Assembly (NCBI RefSeq): GCF_009811755.1
Contig: NZ_BLIV01000011.1
Location: 42,055 to 106,054 of the forward strand
DNA: 64,000 nucleotides
Direction: 5' to 3'
Source: Roseobacter cerasinus
Lineage (GTDB): Bacteria > Pseudomonadota > Alphaproteobacteria > Rhodobacterales > Rhodobacteraceae
In this document: piece after piece, positions 8,325-17,616 of the stretch
Layout: each line of letters starts with the position of its first letter
Position numbering within the stretch: position 1 is the first letter of the stretch
Translations under genes and position numbers: made by a program
The notes under the pieces: generated by a model
The model's input: only the letters and a program-made list of their open reading frames with translations
Database searches by the model: none
Told to the model about the DNA's origin: nothing

Positions 8325-9245
8325 ATGACGCTGTTTTTTTCCCGCCGTGGGTACGACGGCACCAAGCACCGTTTTACCAAGAACCCCTCAAAGGACACCT
8401 ACTACCTCGCCCCCACCAATCCCAAAAACGTCACCAAGAAAGACGTCATCTCACAGAAAGACTGGCTGGCCAAAGTCAAAGCACAGGCGCACAGCCGCGA
8501 CATCACCATCTTCGTACATGGCTACAATACCGCCCAATCCGAGATGCTGGCCCGCACCGCCAAGATCGAGGCCGGTCTGCGCAGGCATGGCTATCGCGGA
8601 GCAGTCATTGGCTTTGACTGGCCCAGTGACGGGCGCGGTACGCTCGTCTCCTACGCCCGTGACCGCAAGGACGCCAAGAGAACAGCGGCGTCGCTGGTCG
8701 AAGACGGCATTCTGCCGCTGCTAACCCTGGCCCCCCGCCACAGGATCAACCTGATCGCGCACTCCATGGGCGCTTATCTGACGCTGCGGGGGTTTTCCGG
8801 TTTCAATGACGCCAGCGGCCCGGGCGCCTCGGTCTGGAAAACCAATCAGATCCTCTTTGTGTCCGGCGACGCCGATCAGGATTGGATGAGCAAGGGCGCC
8901 TGGGGCGCGTTGGTCCTGGCACACCGCAGTCGACGCTTTACGAACTACTTCAGCCAGCTCGACGATATTCTGAACGGCGCCGTTGTGCTGAACGGCGGCG
9001 CCAAACGGGTTGGTCGCAGCGGGATTAAACCGCTCATTCACAAGAACCACGTGGATATCTACAGCCACGAACAGTACCTCAAAGATGTGAAGCTCCAGGA
9101 CCGCACAGCCCTCAACTCGCACCGCTGGTGGTTCGACAATGACAAATTCTATCACGACGCAGCACTGACCCTTGCCGGGCAGGATGCGCAGTCCATGCCG
9201 ACGCGACGTAAGATGAACACAACCGATCTGGCCCTGTTGAGCTGA
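8325..9245 (+). CDS. Alpha/beta hydrolase of the DUF900 type
   Basis: 306 aa from ATG 8325. It has the alpha/beta-hydrolase features of the DUF900 family: oxyanion-region IFVHGYNT (residues 62-69) and the nucleophile elbow AHSMG with Ser147. A catalytic Asp/His pair is expected after residue 180, with VDIYSHEQYL near residue 245 as a His candidate. There is no signal peptide, so it is probably cytosolic. Substrate unknown; many DUF900 members are annotated as esterase-like. It stands alone after the hairpin run, with its own upstream region. The fold call is firm, the function is open. Confidence 0.8.
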   Translation: MTLFFSRRGYDGTKHRFTKNPSKDTYYLAPTNPKNVTKKDVISQKDWLAKVKAQAHSRDITIFVHGYNTAQSEMLARTAKIEAGLRRHGYRGAVIGFDWPSDGRGTLVSYARDRKDAKRTAASLVEDGILPLLTLAPRHRINLIAHSMGAYLTLRGFSGFNDASGPGASVWKTNQILFVSGDADQDWMSKGAWGALVLAHRSRRFTNYFSQLDDILNGAVVLNGGAKRVGRSGIKPLIHKNHVDIYSHEQYLKDVKLQDRTALNSHRWWFDNDKFYHDAALTLAGQDAQSMPTRRKMNTTDLALLS

Positions 9246-9424
9246 CGCGCTGTGGCCTTGCGCGAAGGGCGCGCGCGCCCTATACGCAGCGCAAGGCCGC
9301 TGGCGCCTGCCGTTCGCATCCGTGGTGAAGCCAGCGCGAACCGTCCGATCTCTGATCCAATGGGTCGCCATCGGCCAGGCAATGCGAACACCCGGTACCG
9401 TCCTGCGATCCAATGGAGTGGATG

Positions 9425-9868
9425 ATGGATATCGCCCTACCCTCCCGCGATGCGCTCAAGGCTCAGGCCAAGCGTTTGCGGATCAAACTGGCCGAAACCG
9501 GCCAAACCCTTTCGCACAGTGCGGCACTTGAAGCTGTGGCTCACCAATGGGGCGCGCGGGATTGGAACACGCTCAGCGCATGGGCCGGAGAGCAGCCCAA
9601 ACCTGTCTGGCAGGTTGGCCAGCGCGTGTCCGGCCGCTATCTCGGTCACCCGTTTCGCGGCCATATCCGCGCCGCCCAACAACGGGGGACCACACACTGG
9701 CGGCTGACCCTGCGGCTCGACGCCCCTGTCGACGTCGCACGTTCGCCGCATTTCTCCTGCCTGCGTCAGCACATCAGCTGCACGCTGGATGCGCGGGGGC
9801 GCAGCCCGCAGAAGACGTCCGATGGCGTGCCGCAGATGGTGCTGGACGATCACTGGGCACGGCCCTGA
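9425..9868 (+). CDS. Small glyoxalase-superfamily protein (Glyoxalase_8-like)
   Basis: 147 aa. The N-terminal stretch LPSRDALKAQAKRLRIKLAE followed by LSHSAALEAVAHQWGARDWNTLSA is the helical segment I associate with the family called glyoxalase superfamily protein (Glyoxalase_8) in Proteobacteria. The C-terminal half (from about residue 55) is a small beta-rich region with GRYLGHPFRGHI. I see no metal-binding set of a true glyoxalase I, so no enzymatic activity should be assumed. Start chosen at ATG 9425, 6 bases after GGAG; the ATG at 9422 is possible. It converges on the HODM-like gene, with 14 bases between stops. Confidence 0.6.
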   Translation: MDIALPSRDALKAQAKRLRIKLAETGQTLSHSAALEAVAHQWGARDWNTLSAWAGEQPKPVWQVGQRVSGRYLGHPFRGHIRAAQQRGTTHWRLTLRLDAPVDVARSPHFSCLRQHISCTLDARGRSPQKTSDGVPQMVLDDHWARP

Positions 9869-9882
9869 CCCTCCGGGCGCCC

Positions 9883-10617
9883 TTAGGGGCACCCGGATCT
9901 CACCACATAAGTGTGAATGGAGAACACCACCGTCCCGCTGCGCGGCATCCGCACAATGCACTGCCGCTCGGCCCGGTGGTATGGGGCGCTGATCCCATCC
10001 TCCCTGTTTTGCGGCGGGTCGAGGACCGAGCGGGGCTGGAACAGCTCAGGGTCATGGAACGGCAACCCGTTAGACCGCCACAGCGGGCGACCCACCTGCA
10101 CCCCGTCAAACAGCCGCTGCACACGGCGCGCAAGCGCGTCGTCATAATTCTCGACGGCGCCGTGAATGTGGATCAGAGGGCGCCCGGCCTTTTCGCTGAG
10201 CAGCCAGCGCGCTGGAAAACACAAGTTAGCCGCGACCAGAACATGCTCTGCCCCGCGTTTGTCCATCAGGCAGATATCTTCCTGTACCAGCTGCCCGAGA
10301 ACGACGAGCGGCACATCACTCTCCAAATCAACCACGACCCCATCGGGGCACCGGCAGTGCCGCCCGTCGATGTGGAACCCCAGCTCCGGCAGCGCCTCCA
10401 GCGCCTCAGCCAGCACCTCCGCAGAGACCGCCTCCGCCTCAGGATCCTGCCAATAGACATCATCCCGCTGCGCCGCGATCAACGCTCGGCGATGGGCCAT
10501 TTGCGCTTCATACGCCTCGTCGACCCGCAACCAGGGGGCCTGCAGCGGCTGTATCCCCGGCAGGGCGCGCGCCTGCCGCATCTCGTCGGGAATGGACTTC
10601 TGTAAAATCTCAACCAT
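9883..10617 (-). CDS. DUF3445 protein, haem-dependent oxidative N-demethylase alpha-subunit-like
   Basis: 244 aa. The motif set YWQDPEAEAVSAEVLAEALE, PLIHIHGAVENYDDALARRV, GLPFHDPELF and the C-terminal RAERQCIVRMPRSGTVVFSI followed by HTYVV is that of DUF3445, now described as HODM_asu-like. The named enzymes of this family are alpha subunits of haem-dependent oxidative N-demethylase and dimethylamine monooxygenase, which work with flavin/Fe-S partner subunits. None of those partners is next to this gene. It is divergent from dddP, with about 120 bases between starts, so the two may share control. The substrate, and whether it binds haem, are unproven. Confidence 0.75.
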   Translation of the reverse strand: MVEILQKSIPDEMRQARALPGIQPLQAPWLRVDEAYEAQMAHRRALIAAQRDDVYWQDPEAEAVSAEVLAEALEALPELGFHIDGRHCRCPDGVVVDLESDVPLVVLGQLVQEDICLMDKRGAEHVLVAANLCFPARWLLSEKAGRPLIHIHGAVENYDDALARRVQRLFDGVQVGRPLWRSNGLPFHDPELFQPRSVLDPPQNREDGISAPYHRAERQCIVRMPRSGTVVFSIHTYVVRSGCP

Positions 10618-10740
10618 GACAAGCCTTTACCCTTCGATCCCGGCCCTGTCCGCCAGTTACGACCACCGTTGATGTCGCAGACAAACAGTCACGCACTCTG
10701 ATTCGCGCGCAGTCTGACCCAAGCACAAGGGCGGCCCGCG

Positions 10741-12081
10741 ATGAACCAGCATGTCAGCAACACGCGCAAGATCGATCCCCATCGTGGCGCGGTCTTGGGC
10801 GATGGCACGGCAAACGATCAGAATCGCATCGAGATCGGACCAACTCAGCTGGCCTTTGCGGAGTGGGAGGCCGCTGGGCTCGCCCTTCCCGATCTTCCAG
10901 CCATGCGGGCTTACCGCCATGCACGGCTGACCCAGCGTATCGTTGACCGTGGCTATGCAGGGCTGCTGATGACCGACCCTCTGAACATCCGCTACGCCAC
11001 GGATTCGACCAACATGCAGCTTTGGAACACGCATAACCCGTTCCGCGCCGTACTGCTTTGCGCAGACGGCTACATGGTGATCTGGGATTACAAGAACGCA
11101 CCCTTCCTGTCACAGTTTAACCCCCTCGTGCGCGAACAGCGCGCGGGCGCTGATCTGTTCTATTTCAGCCGTGGTGACAGGGTGGGCCGTCAAGCGGATG
11201 TCTTCGCCAAAGAGGTGCGTGATTTGCTGGACACACATGCTCCCGGAGAGCGACGCCTGGCCGTGGACAAGATCATGCTGCACGGGCTGCGCAGCCTGGA
11301 AGCGCAGGGCTATGCCATCATGGACGGTGAAGAGGTCACCGAAAAGGCACGTTCGGTCAAAGGCCCTGACGAAATCCTTGCCATGCGGTGCGCCGTACAC
11401 GCGTGCGAACAGGCGGTGCACACCATGGAAGACTTTGCCCGCACACATGTGGGAGACGGCAAGACCTGCGAGGACGACATCTGGGCGGTGCTGCATGCCG
11501 AGAACATCAAGCGCGGCGGCGAATGGATCGAAACGCGGCTGCTGACATCGGGGCCGCGCACCAACCCCTGGTTTCAGGAATGTGGCGCGCGGATCTGTCA
11601 GCGCAATGAAATCATCGCCTTCGACACGGATCTGGTGGGCACCTATGGCATCTGCACCGATATCTCACGCACCTGGTGGATCGGCGAGGCGCCTCCGCGC
11701 CCTGACATGATCTACGCCATGCAGCACAGCATCGAACACATCCAGTGCAACATGGAGCTGTTGCGGCCCGGCGTGACCATCCCGGAGCTGACGGCTGCGA
11801 GCCACCGTTTGGACGACTGCTACCAAAGACAGAAATACAGCTGCCTCATGCATGGCGTAGGCCTATGCGATGAATGGCCCTTGATCGCCTATCCGGATCA
11901 GGCGGTCCCCGGCGACTGTGACTATGCGCTTGAGCCGGGCATGACCCTCTGTGTTGAAGTGCTGTGCGGTGAGGTGGGCGGTGACTTTTCGATCAAGCTG
12001 GAGGATCAGGTTTTGATCACCGAAGACGGCTATGAGAACCTGACGCGCTACCCCTTTGATGCCGCACTGCAAGGCGCCTGA
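10741..12081 (+). CDS. dddP: DMSP lyase DddP (M24-fold metalloenzyme)
   Basis: Cleaves dimethylsulfoniopropionate to acrylate and dimethyl sulfide. It is 446 aa, the length of characterised roseobacter DddP proteins, with an N-terminal creatinase-like domain and a C-terminal pita-bread fold. Counting from ATG 10741, the residues described as metal ligands in crystallised DddP are all present: Asp295 and Asp297 (FDTDLVG), Asp307 (CTDIS), His371 (LMHGVG), Glu406 (CVEV) and Glu421 (KLEDQ). The proposed catalytic Asp377 (CDEWP) is also kept. True M24 peptidases lack this combination, so a Xaa-Pro peptidase is the less likely alternative. It is a single gene, without dmdA or acrylate genes next to it. 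Confidence 0.95.
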   Translation: MNQHVSNTRKIDPHRGAVLGDGTANDQNRIEIGPTQLAFAEWEAAGLALPDLPAMRAYRHARLTQRIVDRGYAGLLMTDPLNIRYATDSTNMQLWNTHNPFRAVLLCADGYMVIWDYKNAPFLSQFNPLVREQRAGADLFYFSRGDRVGRQADVFAKEVRDLLDTHAPGERRLAVDKIMLHGLRSLEAQGYAIMDGEEVTEKARSVKGPDEILAMRCAVHACEQAVHTMEDFARTHVGDGKTCEDDIWAVLHAENIKRGGEWIETRLLTSGPRTNPWFQECGARICQRNEIIAFDTDLVGTYGICTDISRTWWIGEAPPRPDMIYAMQHSIEHIQCNMELLRPGVTIPELTAASHRLDDCYQRQKYSCLMHGVGLCDEWPLIAYPDQAVPGDCDYALEPGMTLCVEVLCGEVGGDFSIKLEDQVLITEDGYENLTRYPFDAALQGA

Positions 12082-12221
12082 AACCATGCACCCGCGACGC
12101 CCGATCACTTGTTTTGTGGAGAAGTCACATCGCCGATGCCAAGCGGCGACCCAAAACCGTGTTACAGCTGATGCTTAGATGCCGGTGCGGTATCGGCCAT
12201 CTGTGAACCGCAGTTGAGCTG

Positions 12222-13844
12222 TCACTCCAGCACTTTATCTTCGGGCCAGCGAATACTCTGATTGAGCAAAATGCGCGCGGTCTGGTCAGGCTGGATATTC
12301 AGATCCCACTTCAACACCCCCCTCATGCCCTCATACCTTTGCTCAGCAGACTCCGGGTCTGCAGTGAATGTGATCACCAGATCTTCCTGCTCGCTGTAAG
12401 GAACCTGGCCAATCAGCTCCAATGCATATGATTTCTGGCCAAGATTGGTCACAATGATCCGTGTTTCTTCGGCCCGCAGGTTTGAGCGGCTGATCAAACC
12501 GGTATCGCCATCAGTTCGATCAAGCACCTGTCGTTCCAGTCGCAGGTCTTCAATGGCCCCGAACGCCAGAACACCCTCGTCTCCGGCCGGAATTTCCGGC
12601 ATCTCCGCCACTCCGACCAATTCATTGTCAACCGAGAAGAAGGTATTTCCTGATCGGAAGATGGGCTCGTCAGACCTGTTCGTGAACCGAGCCATGAGAT
12701 ACGCCGTTTCGTCTGCGAGAGGAACCGCACGGGCAAACACCTCTGCGGGAAATGCGATCGTATCCAGGGAAATCCGAACCGCATCCACATCTTTTGCCAC
12801 CGTGACGGGCGCAGGTACATCATAGGTCACACCGGGGCCATCATAGATTGCCGCTGCGGTTTCTACCTCCTCCACAACAACCGGAGCCTCCACAAATTGC
12901 TCTTGGAGCTGCCTGGAGCTGCTGTGCAACGGCTTGGCAGTAGGTGTTGGGTCGACGGCCCTGAGCTTTCGAGGAAAGACGTCATAAGGCATCAACCTTT
13001 CCGATACCGACAAGGTCGACAGACTCATCTCAACATTTGTCCAATCTTCGCCGCTGTATTGCTCAACAGCGGCACCGCGCCGGACGCTGACCTGTGCCGG
13101 TTGTGCTGTGGACAGGGAAACATCGTAGAGCGGCTCCCAGTTGGCGGGCACGAAGTAAGAGACGGAAAGCTCCGCAGTTGTCGCGGTTTCCGTCGACAGC
13201 GTGAGTTCAGCTTGAAAGCGATCTTCCTCCGCCGTCAGTAAGACGGCCAAGGCCTCATCCGCGTTTTTGACGGCGTCTTCCAGGTCTTCGCGTCTCTCAC
13301 GCATGCCGCGCACGGCCTTTTCTGCATCCAGTATCTGCTGTCGTGCGCGTCGGGTCTGTTCTCCGACCATAACCGCAATCTCATGCAGGTTGCCCGCGTC
13401 CGAGGACAGTCCTTCATTCTTCGCCAATGTTCTGAGAAAATCTATCTGCATGGTCGCAGCTTCCGCAGCTGACATCACACGGGCCTCGTCATCCATGTGA
13501 TTGGCCAGCGCGGCTTCGGCGCTTTGCAACTGCGCCCGCGCGGCGACAATGTCTTCTGTCTCCGCGTCAACGAGGGGCGGCAACGCATCTTTCCGCACCG
13601 AGACCGGCCCCAAGATCGCGTTCGTCACTGCAATTTGCGGAACCTGGTATTCGAGTTCGGGAGGCAGGTCCGGCAAAACGATACTGTGGCGACCGGCTGG
13701 CAGCTCCAAGGTCAGCTTGCGCGTCACCTTGGCGCCTCCAATATAGACAATAGCGGAGCTTGGCGCGCTGGTGACAATGAAGGTTTCGCAGAACGCCGGC
13801 GAGGCGACACACAGCAAGGAGAACCAAAGCAGTCTGATTTTCAT
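12222..13844 (-). CDS. MuiA-family exported protein (DUF4140/DUF4139)
   Basis: 540 aa with a cleavable signal peptide (MKIRLLWFSLLCVASPAFC). Residues about 20-110 correspond to the DUF4140 N-terminal region with AIVYIGGAKVTRKLTLELPA. A coiled-coil-rich segment (about 100-210, with EAALANHMDDEARV and AEKAVRGMRERREDLEDAVK) follows, and the C-terminal half is the DUF4139 beta region starting at VSYFVPANWEPLYDVSLST. The family includes proteins named mucoidy inhibitor A, but its biochemical role is unknown. Cys19 falls at the end of the hydrophobic segment, so lipidation should be considered. It is convergent with dddP across about 140 bases that contain no clear terminator. Confidence 0.8.
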   Translation of the reverse strand: MKIRLLWFSLLCVASPAFCETFIVTSAPSSAIVYIGGAKVTRKLTLELPAGRHSIVLPDLPPELEYQVPQIAVTNAILGPVSVRKDALPPLVDAETEDIVAARAQLQSAEAALANHMDDEARVMSAAEAATMQIDFLRTLAKNEGLSSDAGNLHEIAVMVGEQTRRARQQILDAEKAVRGMRERREDLEDAVKNADEALAVLLTAEEDRFQAELTLSTETATTAELSVSYFVPANWEPLYDVSLSTAQPAQVSVRRGAAVEQYSGEDWTNVEMSLSTLSVSERLMPYDVFPRKLRAVDPTPTAKPLHSSSRQLQEQFVEAPVVVEEVETAAAIYDGPGVTYDVPAPVTVAKDVDAVRISLDTIAFPAEVFARAVPLADETAYLMARFTNRSDEPIFRSGNTFFSVDNELVGVAEMPEIPAGDEGVLAFGAIEDLRLERQVLDRTDGDTGLISRSNLRAEETRIIVTNLGQKSYALELIGQVPYSEQEDLVITFTADPESAEQRYEGMRGVLKWDLNIQPDQTARILLNQSIRWPEDKVLE

Positions 13845-13987
13845 GACGGCCCAACTTTCTTAGTCCAGATATGGAGATGGTGCCGCCGTCTGGCCGCAAT
13901 TGAAAGCGTTGTCTTGTCCCATCATGCGCTGAAACCCCTGCTTTGCCATTCCGGGACCCAGCTTGTCTCGCGCCCCTAGCCGCTGGA

Positions 13988-14791
13988 TCACGACTTCGGT
14001 AACGGGAAGATCTGCAATTGATCCAGCACGTGGCGCGTCAATCTCTGACGCTCCGGCGCGGCATCAAACCCCGACAGATCCATGTTCACCGCAAAGACAT
14101 GTATCTCGTCTCCCCGGACCACCCAACCGACATACCAACCCAGATCATCCTGCCCCCGGCGAAGATTGTAACCGCTCTTGGCATAGAGCGTCGCTGTGTC
14201 CTGCACCTCTGCCCTCATGATCTCTCGGGCCTCTGCATAGGTGCGGCGTGACAGCGGCAGCTCCTCGCGCGCCAACTGCGCCAGAAACCCGATCTGCTCC
14301 TCTGCGCTGATCGCCAGTGGTCCCCGCAGCCAATAGGTCTGAAGGTCCTCTGCCCCGCCCACATCAGCATTGCCGTAGTTAAAGCGGGTCAACCAGTCCG
14401 ACATCACCGCGCCACCCAGACCCTGCGCAATCTCCTGATAGACCCAGACGGCGGAGCGCTGAAACGCCTGCGGCAGCGCCTGATCCTGGTTCCAGGAGTC
14501 CAGGAACCGCGCCTTGCCGTCCCATTTAAAGATGGTCTGCGGCGTGGCATAGCCGGTTTCCAGGGCGATCAGCGTATGCGGAATTTTCGAGGTGGATGCT
14601 GGCTGAAACCGCTCTTCGGCCCGGGCGAAGTTGCTGCTCCAGACCTGCCCGTCCGACAGCCGCTGCACAACCACCGCCGTTGTGGCGTTCTCAATCCCCG
14701 CATCGGCGACATAGTCTGAAATATCAATAGGTTGCGCCATGGCCCCTCCGGCCAGAACCACGCAGGCCACGATCCATCTCACTAGGCTCAT
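13988..14791 (-). CDS. Class D (OXA-type) beta-lactamase family protein
   Basis: 267 aa with signal peptide (MSLVRWIVACVVLAGGAMA). All class D active-site blocks are in order: Ser66-Thr-Ser-Lys69, Ser113-Ala-Val115, Tyr139-Gly-Asn141, Trp154 in YWLRGPL, and Lys205-Ser-Gly207 in YAKSGY. The serine acylation site and the lysine that becomes carboxylated are therefore present, so a periplasmic serine beta-lactamase is expected. The third box is KSG instead of the commoner KTG, which occurs in some environmental class D enzymes. It is divergent from the hydrolase-OsmC gene, with 260 bases between starts. No mobile element is near, so it is probably intrinsic. Confidence 0.9.
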   Translation of the reverse strand: MSLVRWIVACVVLAGGAMAQPIDISDYVADAGIENATTAVVVQRLSDGQVWSSNFARAEERFQPASTSKIPHTLIALETGYATPQTIFKWDGKARFLDSWNQDQALPQAFQRSAVWVYQEIAQGLGGAVMSDWLTRFNYGNADVGGAEDLQTYWLRGPLAISAEEQIGFLAQLAREELPLSRRTYAEAREIMRAEVQDTATLYAKSGYNLRRGQDDLGWYVGWVVRGDEIHVFAVNMDLSGFDAAPERQRLTRHVLDQLQIFPLPKS

Positions 14792-15051
14792 TCGATCTTT
14801 TCTCCTGTTGATCTCTGCTCATTGGCCCGACGTCTACGCTGGCAGCGGACGACTCAAAAGCACATTTGGCGCGCGCCAAACCGGACCCGGCGCGTTTTTG
14901 CTGATCTCCAAGGGCGCACCCCGTCCCGGCAGATCGCGCGCAATCTCATCAACACAGGACAGCAAGCCGTCACCTCCCCGTGATCCCCCTGTCACACCTC
15001 TTGCATGGCGCGCACGCCCGTCCCACTCTGAAAGCACAAAGGAGCGCTGCC

Positions 15052-16287
15052 ATGCCCACAGAACGGATCACCTTTCCCGGCCACGATGGCTCGGAGCTTG
15101 CTGCACGGCTGGATTTGCCGGACGGCCCACATCTGGCGACGGCGCTCTTTGCCCATTGCTTCACCTGCGGCAAGGACATCCCGGCGGCCCGGCGGATCGC
15201 AGCGCGGCTCTCCTCCATGGGGATCGCGGTCCTACGCTTTGACTTTACCGGGCTCGGCCACTCTCGTGGCGAATTTGCCAACACCACCTTCACCTCGAAT
15301 GTAGATGATCTGATTGCGGCCAGCCGCTATCTGAACGGGCGTGGTATGGCCCCGGCTCTTCTCATCGGTCACTCTCTGGGCGGGGCTGCTGTTCTCAAAG
15401 CAGGCGCCAAATTGGAGACAATCAAAGCCGTGGCAACGCTTGGAGCTCCCTCTGACCCCGGCCATGTCACCCACAACTTTGCGGATGCGTTGCCGGAGAT
15501 TGAGGCGCATGGCAGTGCCGAATTGTCGCTGGGCGGGCGTCCTTTCCGCATCGGGCGAGGGTTTGTTGAGGATGTCGCACACAACGAGCTGACCCCGGCC
15601 ATCGCCACACTCAACGCGGCCCTGCTTGTGATGCATGCACCGCGTGACGAAATTGTCTCCATCGACAATGCAGGCGATATCTTCCAGACCGCAAAGCATC
15701 CCAAGAGCTTCGTCACCCTTGACAGCGCCGATCACCTGATCACCCGCCCAGAAGACGCCGACTACGCCGCTGATGTGATTGCCACCTGGGCGCGCCGGTA
15801 CATCACGCTGTGCCCCCCGGCCCCGCCCCCTGGGGCCCCGGAGGGCGTCTTGCGCGTGTCAGAAGCGGACCCGGATGGGTATCTCACCGACATCACCTCC
15901 TCCGATGGCCACCACCTGCTCGCGGATGAGCCACTGGCTTATGGCGGCACCAATAGAGGGCTCAGCCCCTACGGCTTTCTCTCTGCCGGGCTGGGCGCCT
16001 GTACCTCCATGACCTTGCGCATGTACGCCCGCCGCAAGGGCTGGCCGCTGACCCATGTATCGGTCGATGTCAGCCACAACAAGGTCCATGCGCAGGATGC
16101 AGAAACAGCCGTCGGCGAGCAGATCGACACCTGGAAACGGCGGATCACACTAACAGGTCAGCTTGACGCCGCGCAACGCGCCCGCCTCTTGGAGATCGCC
16201 GATAAGTGCCCTGTCCACCGCACATTGGAACGCAGCTCCACCGTGATCACCGAACTGGTCGAAGACACGGCCTCCGAACCGGTGTAA
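15052..16287 (+). CDS. Alpha/beta hydrolase - OsmC fusion protein
   Basis: 411 aa from ATG 15052, 7 bases after AAAGGAG. The N-terminal 250 residues are an alpha/beta hydrolase: [12 protein letters not shown] near residue 32, nucleophile elbow GHSLGG near residue 106, and a late Asp/His pair (PRDEIVSID, then DSADHLI). The C-terminal 150 residues are an OsmC domain with two redox Cys, in [12 protein letters not shown] and DKCPVHRTL, the motif of peroxide-reducing OsmC/Ohr proteins. The two domains are joined by a Pro-rich linker ([11 protein letters not shown]). This fusion recurs in bacteria; its substrate is not known. A 12-bp hairpin follows. Confidence 0.9.
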   Translation: MPTERITFPGHDGSELAARLDLPDGPHLATALFAHCFTCGKDIPAARRIAARLSSMGIAVLRFDFTGLGHSRGEFANTTFTSNVDDLIAASRYLNGRGMAPALLIGHSLGGAAVLKAGAKLETIKAVATLGAPSDPGHVTHNFADALPEIEAHGSAELSLGGRPFRIGRGFVEDVAHNELTPAIATLNAALLVMHAPRDEIVSIDNAGDIFQTAKHPKSFVTLDSADHLITRPEDADYAADVIATWARRYITLCPPAPPPGAPEGVLRVSEADPDGYLTDITSSDGHHLLADEPLAYGGTNRGLSPYGFLSAGLGACTSMTLRMYARRKGWPLTHVSVDVSHNKVHAQDAETAVGEQIDTWKRRITLTGQLDAAQRARLLEIADKCPVHRTLERSSTVITELVEDTASEPV

Positions 16288-16345
16288 ACCAAAGCCCCGT
16301 CTGCTGCGGGGGCTCAGGGCGCCACGAACGCCCCTAGAAAAGAAT

Positions 16346-16372
16346 GAGGCGCGGCCCACAGGGCCGCGCCTC
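16346..16372. terminator. Shared hairpin between convergent genes
   Basis: GAGGCGCGGCCC (16346-16357), loop ACA, GGGCCGCGCCTC (16361-16372), followed on the plus strand by ACATTTT. A perfect 12-bp stem placed between the fusion gene and bioY, able to end transcription from the left and perhaps from both sides. Confidence 0.8.
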
Positions 16373-16397
16373 ACATTTTAACTGATTTGGTAGAATC

Positions 16398-17003
16398 TTA
16401 GCCGCGCGCGCCGCCCACCAGCTTCCAGATCGCGGGCAGGATCAGCGCCGCCAACGCCAGCTTCACCGCATCTCCCAGCAGAAAGGGGGTCAGACCCCAT
16501 TCCAGGATCGGCTTGTCCCAACCATAAAGCTGACCCAGCCACAAAAGGCCCGGCACATAGAGCAGAATGTTACCCAGCAGCATCGCCACAGCCATCCACA
16601 GCATTGACCGGTCCCAGCCGCGTTGCGCCAGCGCCCCCAACAGCACTGTGGCCATGACATAGCCAACAAGATAGCCGCCGGTGCCGCCCATCATGTATTC
16701 AATCCCATTCAGATCAGCGGTCGAGCTTTGAAACACATCAAATCCCAGCGCGCCGATGATCATATAGCCCAGGATCGTCGCCAGCCCGAGCCGCGCGCCA
16801 TAGGCCGCGCCAATGGTCAGCACCGCAAAGGTCCCGAGGTTCATCAGCACGGGCGAGCCCGGTACGGGCACTTTGATATTCGCCGCAACAGTGAGCAGAG
16901 TGATGCCCAGCACCACCAAAACGGCCTGCTTGATACGCCGCGCGGTCCCGGCTTGCGGGCCGAAATGATCTGCCAGAACGGCGTGGGAGGCAGTCAGTTG
17001 CAT
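16398..17003 (-). CDS. bioY: Biotin transporter, BioY family
   Basis: Membrane S-component for biotin uptake, 201 aa. Six hydrophobic segments are visible. The family motifs are VPVPGSPVLMNLGTFAVLTIGA near residues 45-66, and GGTGGYLVGYVMATVLLGAL near residues 105-124, where the glycine-rich stretch is diagnostic. The bioM/bioN energising subunits are not adjacent, so it may work alone or with ECF modules encoded elsewhere. RBS: AACAGGAGACC just upstream of the start on the minus strand. Confidence 0.93.
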   Translation of the reverse strand: MQLTASHAVLADHFGPQAGTARRIKQAVLVVLGITLLTVAANIKVPVPGSPVLMNLGTFAVLTIGAAYGARLGLATILGYMIIGALGFDVFQSSTADLNGIEYMMGGTGGYLVGYVMATVLLGALAQRGWDRSMLWMAVAMLLGNILLYVPGLLWLGQLYGWDKPILEWGLTPFLLGDAVKLALAALILPAIWKLVGGARG

Positions 17004-17076
17004 AAGGCTCGGTCTCCTGTTGGAAAGTTTGACCCTTCAATGCCGCAGCCCTTCCGGCGGTGCAAGCCCTGTTGCG

Positions 17077-17511
17077 CTAACAGCGCTCATATTGGCTGGA
17101 CATCTCATAGTCCTTTCGCGGCCCGCGAACGGTCCAAGCTGTCGAAAACGCAGGCCAGTCCGCAAAATCATACCGCACAGAGTATGTATCCGGATCGCAC
17201 CAGTGCTCGGCATTGCCTCCCCGCGCAGGTACCTGATGAAAAAACCGGCCATCGTCAAAATAGACACAAAGCCCCTCGCGCCAGAGATATTTGCGCTCCG
17301 CCTGCATGGGTTGACTGCCCGGCATCTGCAAAAGACCTGTTTCATGATAGATGAGCTCCTGTGCCTCCGGCTGCCAGACCGCGTGCCCGGCAAACTCCGC
17401 CTGGGCTCCGCCCGTATGCCGGATCTGCCGCGTGAGTCGCCAGCGCCCTATGAAGTCCCCCAGCGTCCGACCGGGTTGGTTCACCGGCCCCTGTTCCACA
17501 CTGTCTCTCAT
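17077..17511 (-). CDS. DUF6314 family protein
   Basis: 144 aa, no signal peptide. The motifs FIGRWRLTRQIRH, AEFAGHAVWQPEAQELIYHE, YLWREGLCVYFDDGRFFH and the ending DYEMSSQYER are those of DUF6314 proteins of Rhodobacteraceae, whose shape suggests a small calycin-like beta barrel. No activity is known. It lies between bioY (same strand, 73 bases away) and purB (divergent). The plus-strand frame that enters purB from upstream runs antisense through it and is not coding. Confidence 0.7.
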   Translation of the reverse strand: MRDSVEQGPVNQPGRTLGDFIGRWRLTRQIRHTGGAQAEFAGHAVWQPEAQELIYHETGLLQMPGSQPMQAERKYLWREGLCVYFDDGRFFHQVPARGGNAEHWCDPDTYSVRYDFADWPAFSTAWTVRGPRKDYEMSSQYERC

Positions 17512-17616
17512 TCAACGCTCCGCCCTGCCCGATTTCGCTGGCACGCTGCCTTGTGGCTCTACCCCGCGCAGTTTATGAGCGCAGCCAAGCCGACACAAAC
17601 GCGAAAAGGTGCGCTG

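Noticed and set aside
17020..17616. N-terminal extension of purB by about 200 codons
   Set aside because: The extension is antisense to the DUF6314 gene, and homologous adenylosuccinate lyases begin at MIPRYSR-like sequence.
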